From Rhabditoides inermis (lineage: Eukaryota; Nematoda; Chromadorea; Rhabditida; Rhabditidae): 64,000 bases of DNA. Positions 1 through 12,367 of the stretch are shown piece after piece. The translations under genes were made by a program, and so were the position numbers. The stretch lies in the NCBI GenBank assembly GCA_963966185.1, contig CAWZYM010000355.1, positions 380,001 through 444,000 of the forward strand, in the 5' to 3' direction. Every line of letters starts with the position of its first letter. Position 1 is the first letter of the stretch. The notes below the pieces were generated by a model. It was not told the origin of the DNA, did no database searches, and saw only the letters and a program-made list of their open reading frames with translations.

Positions 1-79
1 CGTGCAACACATCATAACACATTCCGAGTAAGTTACAGCAAACCACCCGACAAACTTAGAAACGTACACTTCCACCTAC

Positions 80-2552
<2,473 letters not shown>

Positions 2553-3029
2553 ACCTCGATCGATAGCCGATCGATCAGAGCTGGGTGCGCACGATTGCAC
2601 GAGTAAGTTGGTAGAGTGCCTGAAACAATACATAAAAGTAAAGATTCTACGTACAACGACGACAAAATTTGGCGCGGATTGAGCATACTGAATGAGTGTG
2701 TTTAAATAGCGATAGCGTCACGGGGACTTATTAGTACTTATAGGGTAATGAATATTCAACGCAATATTGAATCACGTTATTTACATATCCGTGATGATGA
2801 AAGCGACAATCTAACCAAATTTTAAAAGAAACGTATGAAAAAAGTAAAAACTTGTGCAAACGATAAAGTGTTACACTACTCTGCACAATCTCACGACACT
2901 GTACACTACAAAGTTGTTTTCGATTTATTTTAATATTTTTGTATTTCTAATTGCGTCGCGGTGTTTTACTAACTTTTACTTGTCGTCGTGGTGTTTTACT
3001 TTTACTTGTGTAAGGTTACTACTGTCTGC
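2553..3029. other. Divergent intergenic spacer
   Basis: AT-rich gap between the start of the minus-strand gene (2552) and the proposed start of the first RRM-like gene (3030). It presumably holds both promoters. No TATA box or other site could be assigned with confidence. Confidence 0.4.
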
Positions 3030-4065
3030 ATGGGACGCCAGCGGAAAGCTCAGAGCGGTCTGGTGAGTTGTTTATGCTTGTCTCTTCTAGAAATCGAATG
3101 TTTGCTTTTTTCTCCCTCAGAACGGCGCAAACTCATTTTTGTAGTGATGCTTAGAAAGAATAGGTTTCAGTCGTTTTTTATAAGATTCAACTTTAGACAG
3201 AAATGCTCGTGACGATTGTTCTCTTGCATATCGTTTCTATGATTGCCCTGGCGATGAAACTTATTTTTCTCGGTATGAAAAATTTGCAGAATCTTGAATT
3301 CTCCAAAAATTATATATACTAAAACATACGTTGATACATCGCCATCGTGTATTCAGAAGACATATCGCCATCGTGGATTCGCATTTCTTTTTTTCTAGAA
3401 CCATAACATCTAGTACTCTAATACAACCCTTCCATTGTCATTGTTCACAGGCATTTCATATGTGAAGCATCCTTGTGGTGTAATAATAAAAAAAGTCTTT
3501 TCAGCTCGCTGGTCTCGTCTCTAGCGTGTCCGCAGGTGTCGCCAAACCCGTCGCAACCGCCGCCGCCGGCAAGAAAAGAAGGAAAGAAGGGGCAGGAGGG
3601 GCAAGGGCAAGGTAGGACCTGTCATCTACTCGTACACTTGATCGAGAACCAATTCATTACAATGGAGTATCTTGATAAACGAAGACGATGAGGAGGCTCC
3701 GGTCTTGTTTCTTGACTTCATCATAGCGCTTGACCATGTTCTCACGGCAATAGAAAGCGTATGCTACAGGACTCACGCTCCTCGCAACATCATAAACTGT
3801 ATTACAGTTAGGGATATTGCGAAGACGCATTTCTCGTTCCAGAAGTGGAACGTGGAAGTCCGTCCCGCCTCTTCATATCTACATAATACGATCTAGAATA
3901 ACTCTCGGAGTTCCGAATCCTGGAAGTATTCCACTCGTTGCAGCAGTCCACCCCTCTCCCGCCCTCTCTCCCCTCCTCCTTCCTTCCCTCGCATGTCTGC
4001 CTCGTCGTCTCCAACGTGCCCCTCGACGTGCATCCCGATACGCTTGTCGTGCGGTTTTTCAACTT

Positions 4066-4070
<5 letters not shown>

Positions 4071-4133
<63 letters not shown>
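4071..4133. repeat. (TA)n microsatellite
   Basis: About 60 bases of uninterrupted TA in the large intron of RRM-like gene 1. Confidence 0.97.
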
Positions 4134-4135
<2 letters not shown>

Positions 4136-4439
4136 TTTTATTTCTTTTTTTTCTTTTATTATTATTTCTTCCTCTCTCGCATCGCGCGGTCGGGTCGAAA
4201 TGATCTTCCCCCAGTACCCTTGAGCAAGGCGGGGAATAGCTCAAGAGAACGCTGTCTTCCTACCCCGCGGAGTTACTATTGTGGATTATAATGGAAGGAA
4301 AGGAACACCCGGAGCCCCACTATCGTCTATAATGGTATCTAATTATAATGGATTATGGAAGGGAAATCGAATGATTATCGACTGAATATCGATCTAATAT
4401 CGACTTTCGATTTCGACCTTCGACCTCCCCTTTCCCGTT

Positions 4440-4546
4440 GCTAAACTGTGTTCTCCCAGCGCTTAGCCCTTGTGGTGTACCGTATGCACTTGTTGTATAG
4501 TCAGGATATAGCGATTCTGGATAAATGATTGATTGATTGATTGATA
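4440..4546 (+). repeat. SINE-like 3' end with (ATTG)n tail
   Basis: Contains 'gtaccgtatgcacttgttgt', 'tagtcaggatatagc' and 'gattctggataaatgatt', then a GATT tail. The same end recurs at 19.56-19.64 kb and 52.8 kb, and a shorter version at 18.13 and 51.06 kb. Several copies with a common 3' end and a simple tail suggest a retroposon; the 5' end is not defined. Confidence 0.5.
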
Positions 4547-4693
4547 TATGCTTTTCCTAGTTGTGGATAAGCAGTTATGGTTATTAGGTTATAGAACGAT
4601 TTATTGGTGTATGAAACATGGTGAAACGTATGATAGACGAAAAAGTGGCCATGTGTGAACGCACGCGAATGTGTGAAACGTGAACTAATTATA

Positions 4694-5438
4694 ACACGGG
4701 TAGCCCACGCACTTGTGGTGGCCGATTTTGATGTAATGAAGCACCCATACACAACTTTTTACGCTGACTCCGAATATGACCATAACTTTCCCAAAATAGA
4801 ACTTTGAAGGGGATTTTGCCAAGCACCGAATAGACTACCATTGAAAACGACCTGTCAAACAACAGCGGCGCGGCGGAATGGATAGTTAGTTAGAAAATCG
4901 GAAATTACGGTCGGTGGTTCTATCCTCGACGCTGCCAGTGTTTTTTGCAGTGTAGATTCTCGAAAGCAAGATCATAACTGTTTATTGTAATCTTGATGTT
5001 TTTGCAATGTTTTTGCAAAACGCAAAACCATACAATTGGAGCAATAGAAGTTTTCGCATTTTGGTCATATTATGAATGAGTCTGTAGAACAGGCATCACA
5101 TCACAGTTGACAAGCAGATGACAGTTGAAATTTACTCTTTTTTCGTAAATCGAATCTAGTGAGATTCTCCTGTGACGCACTGCAAAAAAAAAACTGGCAG
5201 CGGCTAGGATAGAACCACGGACCGTCATTTCCGATTTCCTAACTCACTAACCATTCCGCCGCGCCGCTGTTGTTTGACAGGTCGTTTTCAAGGGTAGTCT
5301 ATTCGGTGCTTGGCAAAATCCCCTTCAAAGTGCTATTTTGGGAAAGTTATGGTCATATTCGGATTCAGCGTAAAAAGTTGTGTATGGGTGCTTCATTACA
5401 TCAAAATCAGCCACCACAAGTGCGTGGGCTGTCCGTGT
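4694..5438. mobile_element. Foldback DNA element with ~275-bp terminal inverted repeats
   Basis: The left arm (about 4694-4965) and right arm (about 5160-5438) are inverted copies with few mismatches, joined by about 195 bp of AT-rich sequence. Termini read ACACGG..AGCCCACGC. The arms share 'gcggcgcggcggaatgg' and 'gaagcacccatacacaac'. No ORF and no clear target-site duplication is seen, so it looks non-autonomous and the superfamily is undetermined. It lies within intron 3 of RRM-like gene 1. Confidence 0.8.
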
Positions 5439-6229
5439 AAGTGAAAATGAAAACAATCAAGTTGGTTGCCGTCAGTCTCTTCGAAACACTTCGGAATTGC
5501 CTTGCGAATCGCCCTCAGAACACTCCCGAACGCCTTGCGATCCCTTCGAAACACTTCAGAATTGATTCCGAAGAGACTGACCGCACCCAACAATAAATGG
5601 AAATGTTATATAAATAAGAATGCTTTTTTTTAGGTAGACGTGTTCGGCGCGCCTCCGATTGAGTGGGCGGAGTGCGATGATGCGAGTGGCCGGGTGGTGC
5701 TGTGCATGCACGAGAGCCGCGAGAGAAGGCTCATCCGACAGTGCGACGGGCTGCATATTGATGGTGGGTACCACAAGTGACGTCACCGATGAACCCTAAG
5801 CAGCTAGCGACCTTATTGGCTAGCTTGCTGGCTGTATCGGCTGTAAGAAAGTGTGGTTGCATGGACAAAGCTTCATGTTGCATGATATGAGTTAGGAAAT
5901 AGGAGGTGTTTTGTAACGTGATAAACTACCTGCTAATTGTTTCGCAGGCCGCCCGCTCCATCCAGCCCGTTAACGAGCCGGAGCCTCTTTCGAAGACCAA
6001 GCAGAAGAAGATGAAGAAGGCAAAGAAGACACACACGCAGATGGACATGGATGTGAGTGGTTGACTGATCGATTGATTGATTTACCGAATGATTGATTGA
6101 TTTATCGATTGATTCCTAGGAGCTGACCCGCTCGATCATGCTCGCTCCGTTCTTCTGGGGCGACCATGACACCAGGAGCGGCGAGGACACTGGGCCGGAG
6201 AAATTGTTGGACAAGTGAGTGGAGAGAGG

Positions 6230-6235
<6 letters not shown>

Positions 6236-6273
<38 letters not shown>

Positions 6274-6293
6274 CAGAGAGAGGGGGGAGAGAA

Positions 6294-6328
<35 letters not shown>

Positions 6329-6643
6329 GGGAGAGAGAAGGAGGGAGAGAGAAGGAGGGAGAGAGAGGGGGAGAGAGAAGGAGAGACAGAGAGGGGGAGA
6401 GAGAAGGAGGGAGAGATAGAGGGAGGGAGAGAGACAGGGAGAGAGAAGGAGGGAGAGAGAGGGGGGAGGGAGAGAGAGAGAAGGAGGGAGGGAGGGAGAG
6501 AGACAGGGAACGAGAAGGAGGGGGAGAGAGAGGGGGGACAGAGAGAGGGGGAGACAAAGAGAGAGAAAGAGAGAGGGGGGGGGGAGAGAGGAGGAGAGAG
6601 AGGAGGAGGGAGGGAGAGAGAGGGAGAGAGAGAGAGAGAGACC
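6236..6643. repeat. (GA)n-rich tract in the last intron of RRM-like gene 1
   Basis: Nearly pure purine with short GACA runs. The same intron position is GA-rich in every family member (9.95-10.05, 24.63-24.93, 41.74-41.88 and 57.55-57.86 kb). The long Arg/Glu and Leu/Ser ORFs here are repeat artefacts. Confidence 0.95.
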
Positions 6644-6730
6644 CCTTACAGCCCGGTGCCGCTGCCGTCAGCCTCGCGCGGTCGCTCCGCGTTCTCGTCG
6701 GCTGGAGTGATGCGACTGTTGCGCGGCTGA

Positions 6731-6750
6731 GTGACCAGAGTCTTTGTCCA

Positions 6751-6799
<49 letters not shown>

Positions 6800-7245
6800 C
6801 TCTATCCCCTCCACCCCTCTCTCTCTGTCTTACTATGTCTTTTTTTGTTATGATGAATGCGTTCTTTGTAGACATTGATATTTATAGAATTGTTTCTCTC
6901 AAGAATTTGTATGCACCGGTCCTTCATTCCCAATGATCTTTTTCGCATTAACTTCAGTTTTCATGTTATGTAGCCATCACTCTCATGATTGTTTCTGTTG
7001 TTGTTTTGTATAGTCTCGTAATTCTGTTGTTTTTTGCCCATAAAGTTTGTAGTAACTCCATGGGAAATATTTGTACATTTCTAACGGTTTTGTTCCGTAC
7101 CTACTATCTCACAAAACGTATTACTTCACCTGATTTGACAACTCTTATTTGTTTTTTTTCAAATCATTTCATCATTATTATTCAAATAATTTAACTATGA
7201 TTTATCTCTATGTTTAGCTCCAAGCTCCGAGCTACTGGGCCGAAG
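6731..7245. other. Spacer between RRM-like genes
   Basis: A (CT)n run at about 6754-6792, then AT-rich sequence presumed to be 3' UTR of gene 1 and the 5' region of gene 2. An acceptor at 7217 could add Ser-Lys-Leu-Arg upstream of the chosen ATG. No other gene is seen. Confidence 0.4.
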
Positions 7246-10127
7246 ATGGACCGTCGCGAGTTTTTGGGAGTGGGACTAGACACGGTGAGTCGCGAATTCA
7301 TCGCGAATTCCTTGTTGCATCAGGCCCTTTTATACTTGCACGCTGACGCTGACGCGACGCTCCCGTGCAAAACATGCAACTATTGATTTCGTTGACGCAG
7401 CGTGATCAAAATCGATAGGTGCATCTTTTGCACGGGAGGGTCAGCGTGAAAGTATAATGGGGCCTATTGTCTACGCTATTTGTTTGGTTGAAAGTTTCGC
7501 GACACAGCAACACTCCGATTAACGCGTGAAACTCGATCTCCTACTGGCGACTGTGCGAAACTTATTCATCACTTGGTATCAAAACATGTCGAATCCCGTT
7601 CTAGGAGAGTAGGAAATAAGTGCACATGGTAGGTACTGCGAGAAGCACCCTATTTTAATGTAGCTGTGTAAGCAACTCCTTCCCTTAGTAGTGTAGCTCC
7701 TTCCGCAGCAGCTCCTGCCATGTGCTCTTCGCTCCTACTTCAATTTATCGTTCCTACCATGTGCACTTACTTACTATCTCGTGCCATTTTCCGGACTCGC
7801 ATCATATGATAACGCTTAAACACTTTATGATGCGAGTAAATGATTTGATTTGATTTTGATTGATCTCGTTTGTGAGTTTCGTTGTATCTAGCATCTTGTT
7901 ACCATCTCGTTCTTCACAATATTGAATTTCACGATTCACGCGTTCTTGAAAACCGTATAAATTAAAACGCATCGCAGACACGTGTTTCGACGACGGGCGG
8001 TGGCAGGGCAGTCGCGGGCACTCGCCGGTCGAGCGGCAAGGGCAACTCGGTCGAGCCGGTCAAGCAGGCAACGCCCAGTCAGGTGCGAGATCTGTTTATG
8101 TATGGAAATATGGAACACCAACACCATCATTGCGTGGTCCTCTACAATGCGGACAATCGTCGATTGTGTTTATTCAAACTGGGTAGTTAACGTATCTGTC
8201 GTTGATACTGCCACAGCCACAGTATGTTCTCCGGCAACGCTCAGTCAGGTGCGCATCGGGGTTTCGAATCGTTATATCTGAATATGACAACACAAACATG
8301 ATGATATGAAGCATACAGTAATGCCCAAGATGCTAGATACATAAGCCGGGGTCTCGTCAAGTGCAAGCCGTTTTTCATTTCAATGATTGTACAAGTTTTT
8401 TTGAAATGAATGTTCAGGTGTCTGTGTGATGAGAGCTTACACTGCTTGTTACAGTCCGCCCCTTCTCTCTTCTCCTCCTCCCTCTCTCGCCTCTCTATCG
8501 CCGGAGTGCCGGCTGATGTCACTGCGCAGATGTTGGTGAGTGCGTGTTTTTGATGATCGTATTATAGTGTAGGATTTTATGTTCCATCTATTGTATTCAT
8601 CACCCGGCGTCGTGCGTAATTAATTCAATGAAACGTAGTATTCATAGACGATAATGTCTGCTTGAACAATCCATTCAGGTGATGGGAGCCGTTAGCTGAA
8701 ACTGGGTTGTTCACCATCTCTTGCTTACCACAACTTTCACTCTTTTTTGCCAGTCGCCTCTCTGTGTATTCGACTGCTCATCCGTGGCGCGTGATGAGAG
8801 CCACCGATTGTCCACAATAAATACTGTATTACTGAAACATTACATAATTACATAATGACTGTAGCCCATTAGTTGACCGCAATACTATTCTGCTCTCTCC
8901 AGATGGGTGGGCTCGGCTGTGCTCGGTAGATGATGTTATGTTATCCTCATATGTACCATTCTGTCCCGTATGCGTGAACATTTGTATCCTAGCATCCACG
9001 ATAATGCCATTGTCTTCTCCGCAGATGGGTGTGCTCGGCTGCTCATCCATAGCCTGTGTCGATGCCTCCTCCACCGGCACCGGCCACTCGCGCACCCTCC
9101 GTCTCATCCTGTCCACAGAACAGGCGCGCCGCATCGCGCATCACTACGCCACTCTCCACATTGACGGTCGGTGTCCTAGGCTGTAGGCTCTTGATGTTGA
9201 GAGAAATACGAAAAGTGTTTTTCCACTGTATGTAACCTCTCGGTTCGATGGAACAGGTGTGACGACTACTGTGAATCGGAATCGGGTACTCTACGCTTGT
9301 CTTTGGCACATACAGTCACATACCAGTAGCCTACTTTCCTTCCGCTCAGGCCGCGCCGTGCAGTTCACCCTCGAAGACGCGCCGGCGGCGGCGGGGGAGA
9401 GGGGTCCGAAGGCGGGGGAGAAGGGTCCGAAGGCGGGGGAGAAGGGTCCGAAGGCGGGGGAAAGGGGTCCGAACAGGCAGGGGCGGGCCAAGAAGGCGGA
9501 GCGCGAGGAGATCCACATGCGGGTGGGTTTCTTTTTTTTCGTTTCAGTCGGTTTACTGTCGATAACTGCGATGGAACACAACGGGTTGAGTCTGGGTGGA
9601 GCATATGGTCGTTTGGGTTCTAGTGGGGTCAGTTGATATGAAGTTATTCATTGTTTCGATCGATTGATTACCGAGAAAGGATGATAAATAGATTTTTTGT
9701 TATTTGTTGAGAATTGATCGATTGATTGACTAGAAAAGATGAGATATAGATTTCTTGTTTCGTATTGAATCGATTGATTGATTTCTTGTTATTCATTGAT
9801 TCGATTGATTGATTGACAGAAAGGATGATATATCGATTGATTGCAGGAGTTGACGGCGGAGATTCTGAACGCGCCCGTCAAGCTGTGGGAACATGACGAC
9901 AGGAGGGGGACGGAGACAGGGAGGAAGGAGCTGCTGGAGAAGTGAGTGGTGATAGAGAGGGAGGGAGAGAGAGAGAGGGGGAGGGAGGGAGAGAGAGAGT
10001 GAGGGAGAGAGTGAGAGGGAGAGAGTGATTGAGAGAGAGAGTCTCCCCTCGCAGCCCGGTCCGTCTTCCTTCGGCGGCGCGCGGTCGCGGTGCTAATTCA
10101 TCTGCCGGAGTCATGCGTGTGCTGTGA
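7246..10127 (+). CDS. RRM-like gene 2 (7 exons)
   Basis: Exons 7246-7284, 7978-8082, 8455-8535, 9025-9166, 9351-9522, 9847-9941 and 10055-10127 join in frame. Start MDRREFLGVGLDT (an in-frame extension upstream from an acceptor at 7217 is possible). Exons 3-4 build an RRM-like unit: strand 1 RLSIAGVPADVTAQML, then RTLRLILSTEQARRIAHHYA, then TLHIDG joined to RAVQFTLED. Exon 5 adds three or four GPKAGEK-type repeats and a basic segment. The final exons encode ELTAEILNAPVKLWEHDD and a tail SSAGVMRVL before TGA. It is a tandem paralogue of the gene at 3.0-6.7 kb and, unlike it, is open throughout. The RNP motifs are only loosely RRM-like, with no aromatic RNP residues, so RNA binding is uncertain. 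The first intron contains a small inverted-repeat element. Confidence 0.7.
7320..7470. mobile_element. Small MITE-like inverted repeat (~150 bp)
   Basis: Left 'ttttatacttgcacgctgac' pairs with right 'gtcagcgtgaaagtataatg' reversed, and 'cccgtgcaaaa' pairs with 'ttttgcacggga'. Arms are about 55 bp and imperfect; no ORF. Confidence 0.6.
8755..8930 (+). other. Decayed duplicates of exon 4 of RRM-like gene 2
   Basis: After an acceptor at about 8754 the frame reads VFDCSSVARDES. After another at about 8901 it reads MGGLGCA before a GT. True exon 4 begins MGVLGCSSIACVDASS. Both lie upstream of exon 4 and lack its second half, so they are probably exon-duplication relics rather than alternative exons. 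Confidence 0.5.
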
Positions 10128-11109
10128 TGAGGTGAAAGAGTCCATCCAACTCTTCTGTCCTCTCTAGCTCCTTGCACGATGGTCCAGATTTATTTCGACC
10201 GTCTTGCTAGCAGCTTCTGTGATAGTAGCCAGACGTGATAGTGTGATATAGTTTAAAATTGCTAGGTAGATTTTATAGATAGATATGTTGTTTTAGGAAT
10301 GTTATCTCTTACTCTTTTTGTGTTAAGTTCTCCCATTTCGTGATAGAAAATAACCATTGTTTTATAGTTTTTCTTCTTTATTCCGCTTCGAACTCAGACC
10401 TTACCGGTGTTTCACTGCCTTTTGAGGCTAGACGTGTTATGTGATTGTTTTGGTTTCTCTCTGTGTATCGCTGAACTAATATTTTTTTCTGTAAGTCATT
10501 GTTTTAAACAGATAAAGTTTATAGAATAGTGTCTTGTTCTTGTGTTGTATCCGATCCGAACAGGTCTCATCTCAATAGTGTGCAGTTGCGTTGAACAATA
10601 GTAACCACGTTGCGTCACTGCAAAAATCGTCCATTACATTGATCTGATTAAGTAAACATGGAAGTCATGTTTCATACATTACAACCTTAGTTTGCAAATG
10701 CTACTCTCAACCCATACATATGTGCATCGGCGGCCACAAAGGATGTTCTTTTCACTCTCCGTCTACTGTCTGCCTGCCAGTGTGAGAGTGAAGTGCTCTC
10801 CGATTCAGCCATTGGCCGACCGCCCATTCACTGGCATGTGTGATTCCGAGCAGATGTACTGTTTCATTAATCGGCCGCCAGCATCTCTCTAGGACAGCCT
10901 CACATGACATGTGTTCTTCTAACGTAAGCAGACGCACTGTTTCATTCAATTGCATTACTATTTCACCTAATTTGGAATGACGCTGCCTATACCAGCTGTT
11001 ATTTTTCAACATCTAAAAGGTGGGTGAAGCACGATTAACTCTCAACTTTTTCTGCTCCCCTTCTCTTTCTCTCTGCTTTCTCTTCCCCCCGACTAGTACG
11101 AACGACTAG
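10128..11109. other. 3' flank of RRM-like gene 2 and spacer
   Basis: AT-rich. The stretch at about 10,380-10,470 ('gccttttgaggctag', 'tgattgttttggtttctc') also occurs after the RRM fragment at 25.1 kb, so it is probably the family's shared 3' UTR. No coding exon is seen, and the 66-86 aa ORFs show no coding signal. Confidence 0.5.
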
Positions 11110-11708
11110 TACGGTGTGGTGGTGGCTGGCACCGACCCGGTGCTGGAGGTAGCCGGGGGCGGCAGCGGTCGTAGCTACATGGTCGCTACGGCCGCCGTCG
11201 TGGGTGAGTGACTACTTCTTTCTTCTTCTTCTCTTTTTTGTTTCGTTTCCTCATTATTTCGTTGTTTTCTAGGCGGTTCCGGCCCCGCCTGCCGCGCCGG
11301 CCCCTGCGGCGGCCCCTGCGGCGGCCCCTGCGGCGGCCCCTGCAGTGGCTTTGGCAGTGGCCGTCCTGCTCGCCGCACCCGCTCCTGTCGTTGCGCCAGC
11401 TGCCGCGCCCGCTGCGCAGGTTTGTGCTTCTTTTTGTTTTCCTGTGTTTTCCATTATTTTCCTTGTTTTTCCAGACGATCGCCCCGGCGCCGCCTGCTGT
11501 GCCGGCCCTGCCTGCCGTCCCGGCGCCTGTCGCTGCGCCTGCTCCTGCGCCGGCTGCTCCCCTTCGCGCCTATTCCTGCGCCGGCTACCCCTGCCGCGCC
11601 TGTTCCGCAGGTTTGTGTTTTCTGTTTTTTTTTCAAATTGTGGTGTTACTTTTCCAGCTCGCGTGGTTGCGGGCTGCGCTGGTGGCCCTGGAGGCTGCCC
11701 AACTGTAG
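11110..11708 (+). CDS. GC-rich repetitive exons (frame unresolved), copy A
   Basis: Four GC-rich blocks have good splice borders: 11110-11203, then blocks ending in GCAG|GTTTGTG at about 11,419 and 11,610, then 11,657-11,708. Block 1 is open in one frame (YGVVVAGTDPVLEVAGGG). Blocks 2-3 are open in several frames, as Ala/Pro repeats or Cys/Gly repeats, and the last gives LAWLRAALVALEAAQL before TAG. Copy B (43,229-43,724) differs by indels of 24, 12 and 72 bases, all multiples of three, which fits either coding or repeat-unit loss. Phase 1 after block 1 favours the Cys/Gly frame; the final block favours Ala/Pro. No family is recognised. Confidence 0.35.
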
Positions 11709-12023
11709 GAGCTCGTTGATCCTTTGAAAAAGTGTCGATACCGTCTCTCTCTCTCTCTCTCTTCGGTTAGTTGTCGGGGGGAGATGAGGTTGGTATTTCT
11801 TCTTTGGAGGGGCTTGTAGTGCTGTAGCGCTGCTCGCATTGACTCATCTGTCCGCCTCCGATTGTTGTGTGGGAAACGCGGCTCCTTCCTCCCTCTGCTC
11901 TTCCGATTCGGTGGCCGGGATGTTGTATAGTATATGTTTTCTGTTTGTTCGTATTTCCCTACCGGTTAGCCTACTTCTAACCTATTTCGTTCTTAATTGC
12001 TGTGCTTTTTCTAGCCTCTTTGG

Positions 12024-12025
<2 letters not shown>

Positions 12026-12104
<79 letters not shown>
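12026..12104. repeat. (TA)n tract at the 3' end of a LINE
   Basis: About 79 bases of TA lie exactly at the boundary where copy A departs from copy B, adjoining the 3' side of the minus-strand LINE. It is probably the element's simple-repeat tail, expanded. Confidence 0.85.
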
Positions 12105-12108
<4 letters not shown>

Positions 12109-12367
12109 TATTCATATGAATTTTGGTGATAACACGGGATAAGAGAAGGAGATACAATAAGATGCTCGGGAGACAGCAGCCCCCGTCGTCGGTCCGTATC
12201 CCTGCGACCCGGTACAACCGCACTCTCCCCAGAAATCAGAGTTAACATGATCTATGTAGGGAAAGTGCAATCTCATCACCCGAAACGAGATAAAAGTGAG
12301 TGAGAAAAACGGTCTATATGTGCCGTTTGTCACCACTTCTGAATAAGAGTTGCCCCAGCTTCATATT

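Larger units (their letters stand above)
3030..6730 (+). pseudogene. RRM-like gene 1 (frame break in the middle)
   Basis: Proposed exons: 3030-3062 (MGRQRKAQSGL), 3536-3611 (basic, frame unresolved), 3947-4045, 5634-5763, 5948-6052, 6120-6214 and 6652-6730. Exon 3 ends in an RRM-like first strand (CLVVSNVPLDVHPDTL). Exon 4 gives the second half, ending RQCDGLHIDG. Exon 5 is Lys-rich. The last two exons encode ELTRSIMLAPFFWG and a tail SAFSSAGVMRLLRG before TGA. Exon order, phases and tail match the neighbour at 7.2-10.1 kb, so the two are tandem paralogues. The break: exon 4 ends in phase 1, but exon 5 is open only in phase 0; the paralogous junction is phase 1. This is a one-base frameshift or an assembly error. 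Intron 3 (about 1.6 kb) holds a (TA)n run and a foldback element, and its donor (CTT|GTCGTG) is weak. RNA binding is inferred from the fold pattern only. Confidence 0.5.

Noticed and set aside
3672..3896. A 74-codon open stretch (INEDDEEAPVLFLDFIIALD...) with a faint resemblance to the CDT1 winged-helix pattern.
   Set aside because: No clear acceptor or donor, lies between RRM exons in an incompatible phase, and the resemblance is only to spaced hydrophobics.
6102..6936. 250-codon Arg/Glu and Leu/Ser ORFs, and similar ones at 18.3, 22.2, 24.5, 37.0, 51.2, 54.9, 55.9 and 57.5 kb.
   Set aside because: GA/CT microsatellite artefacts.
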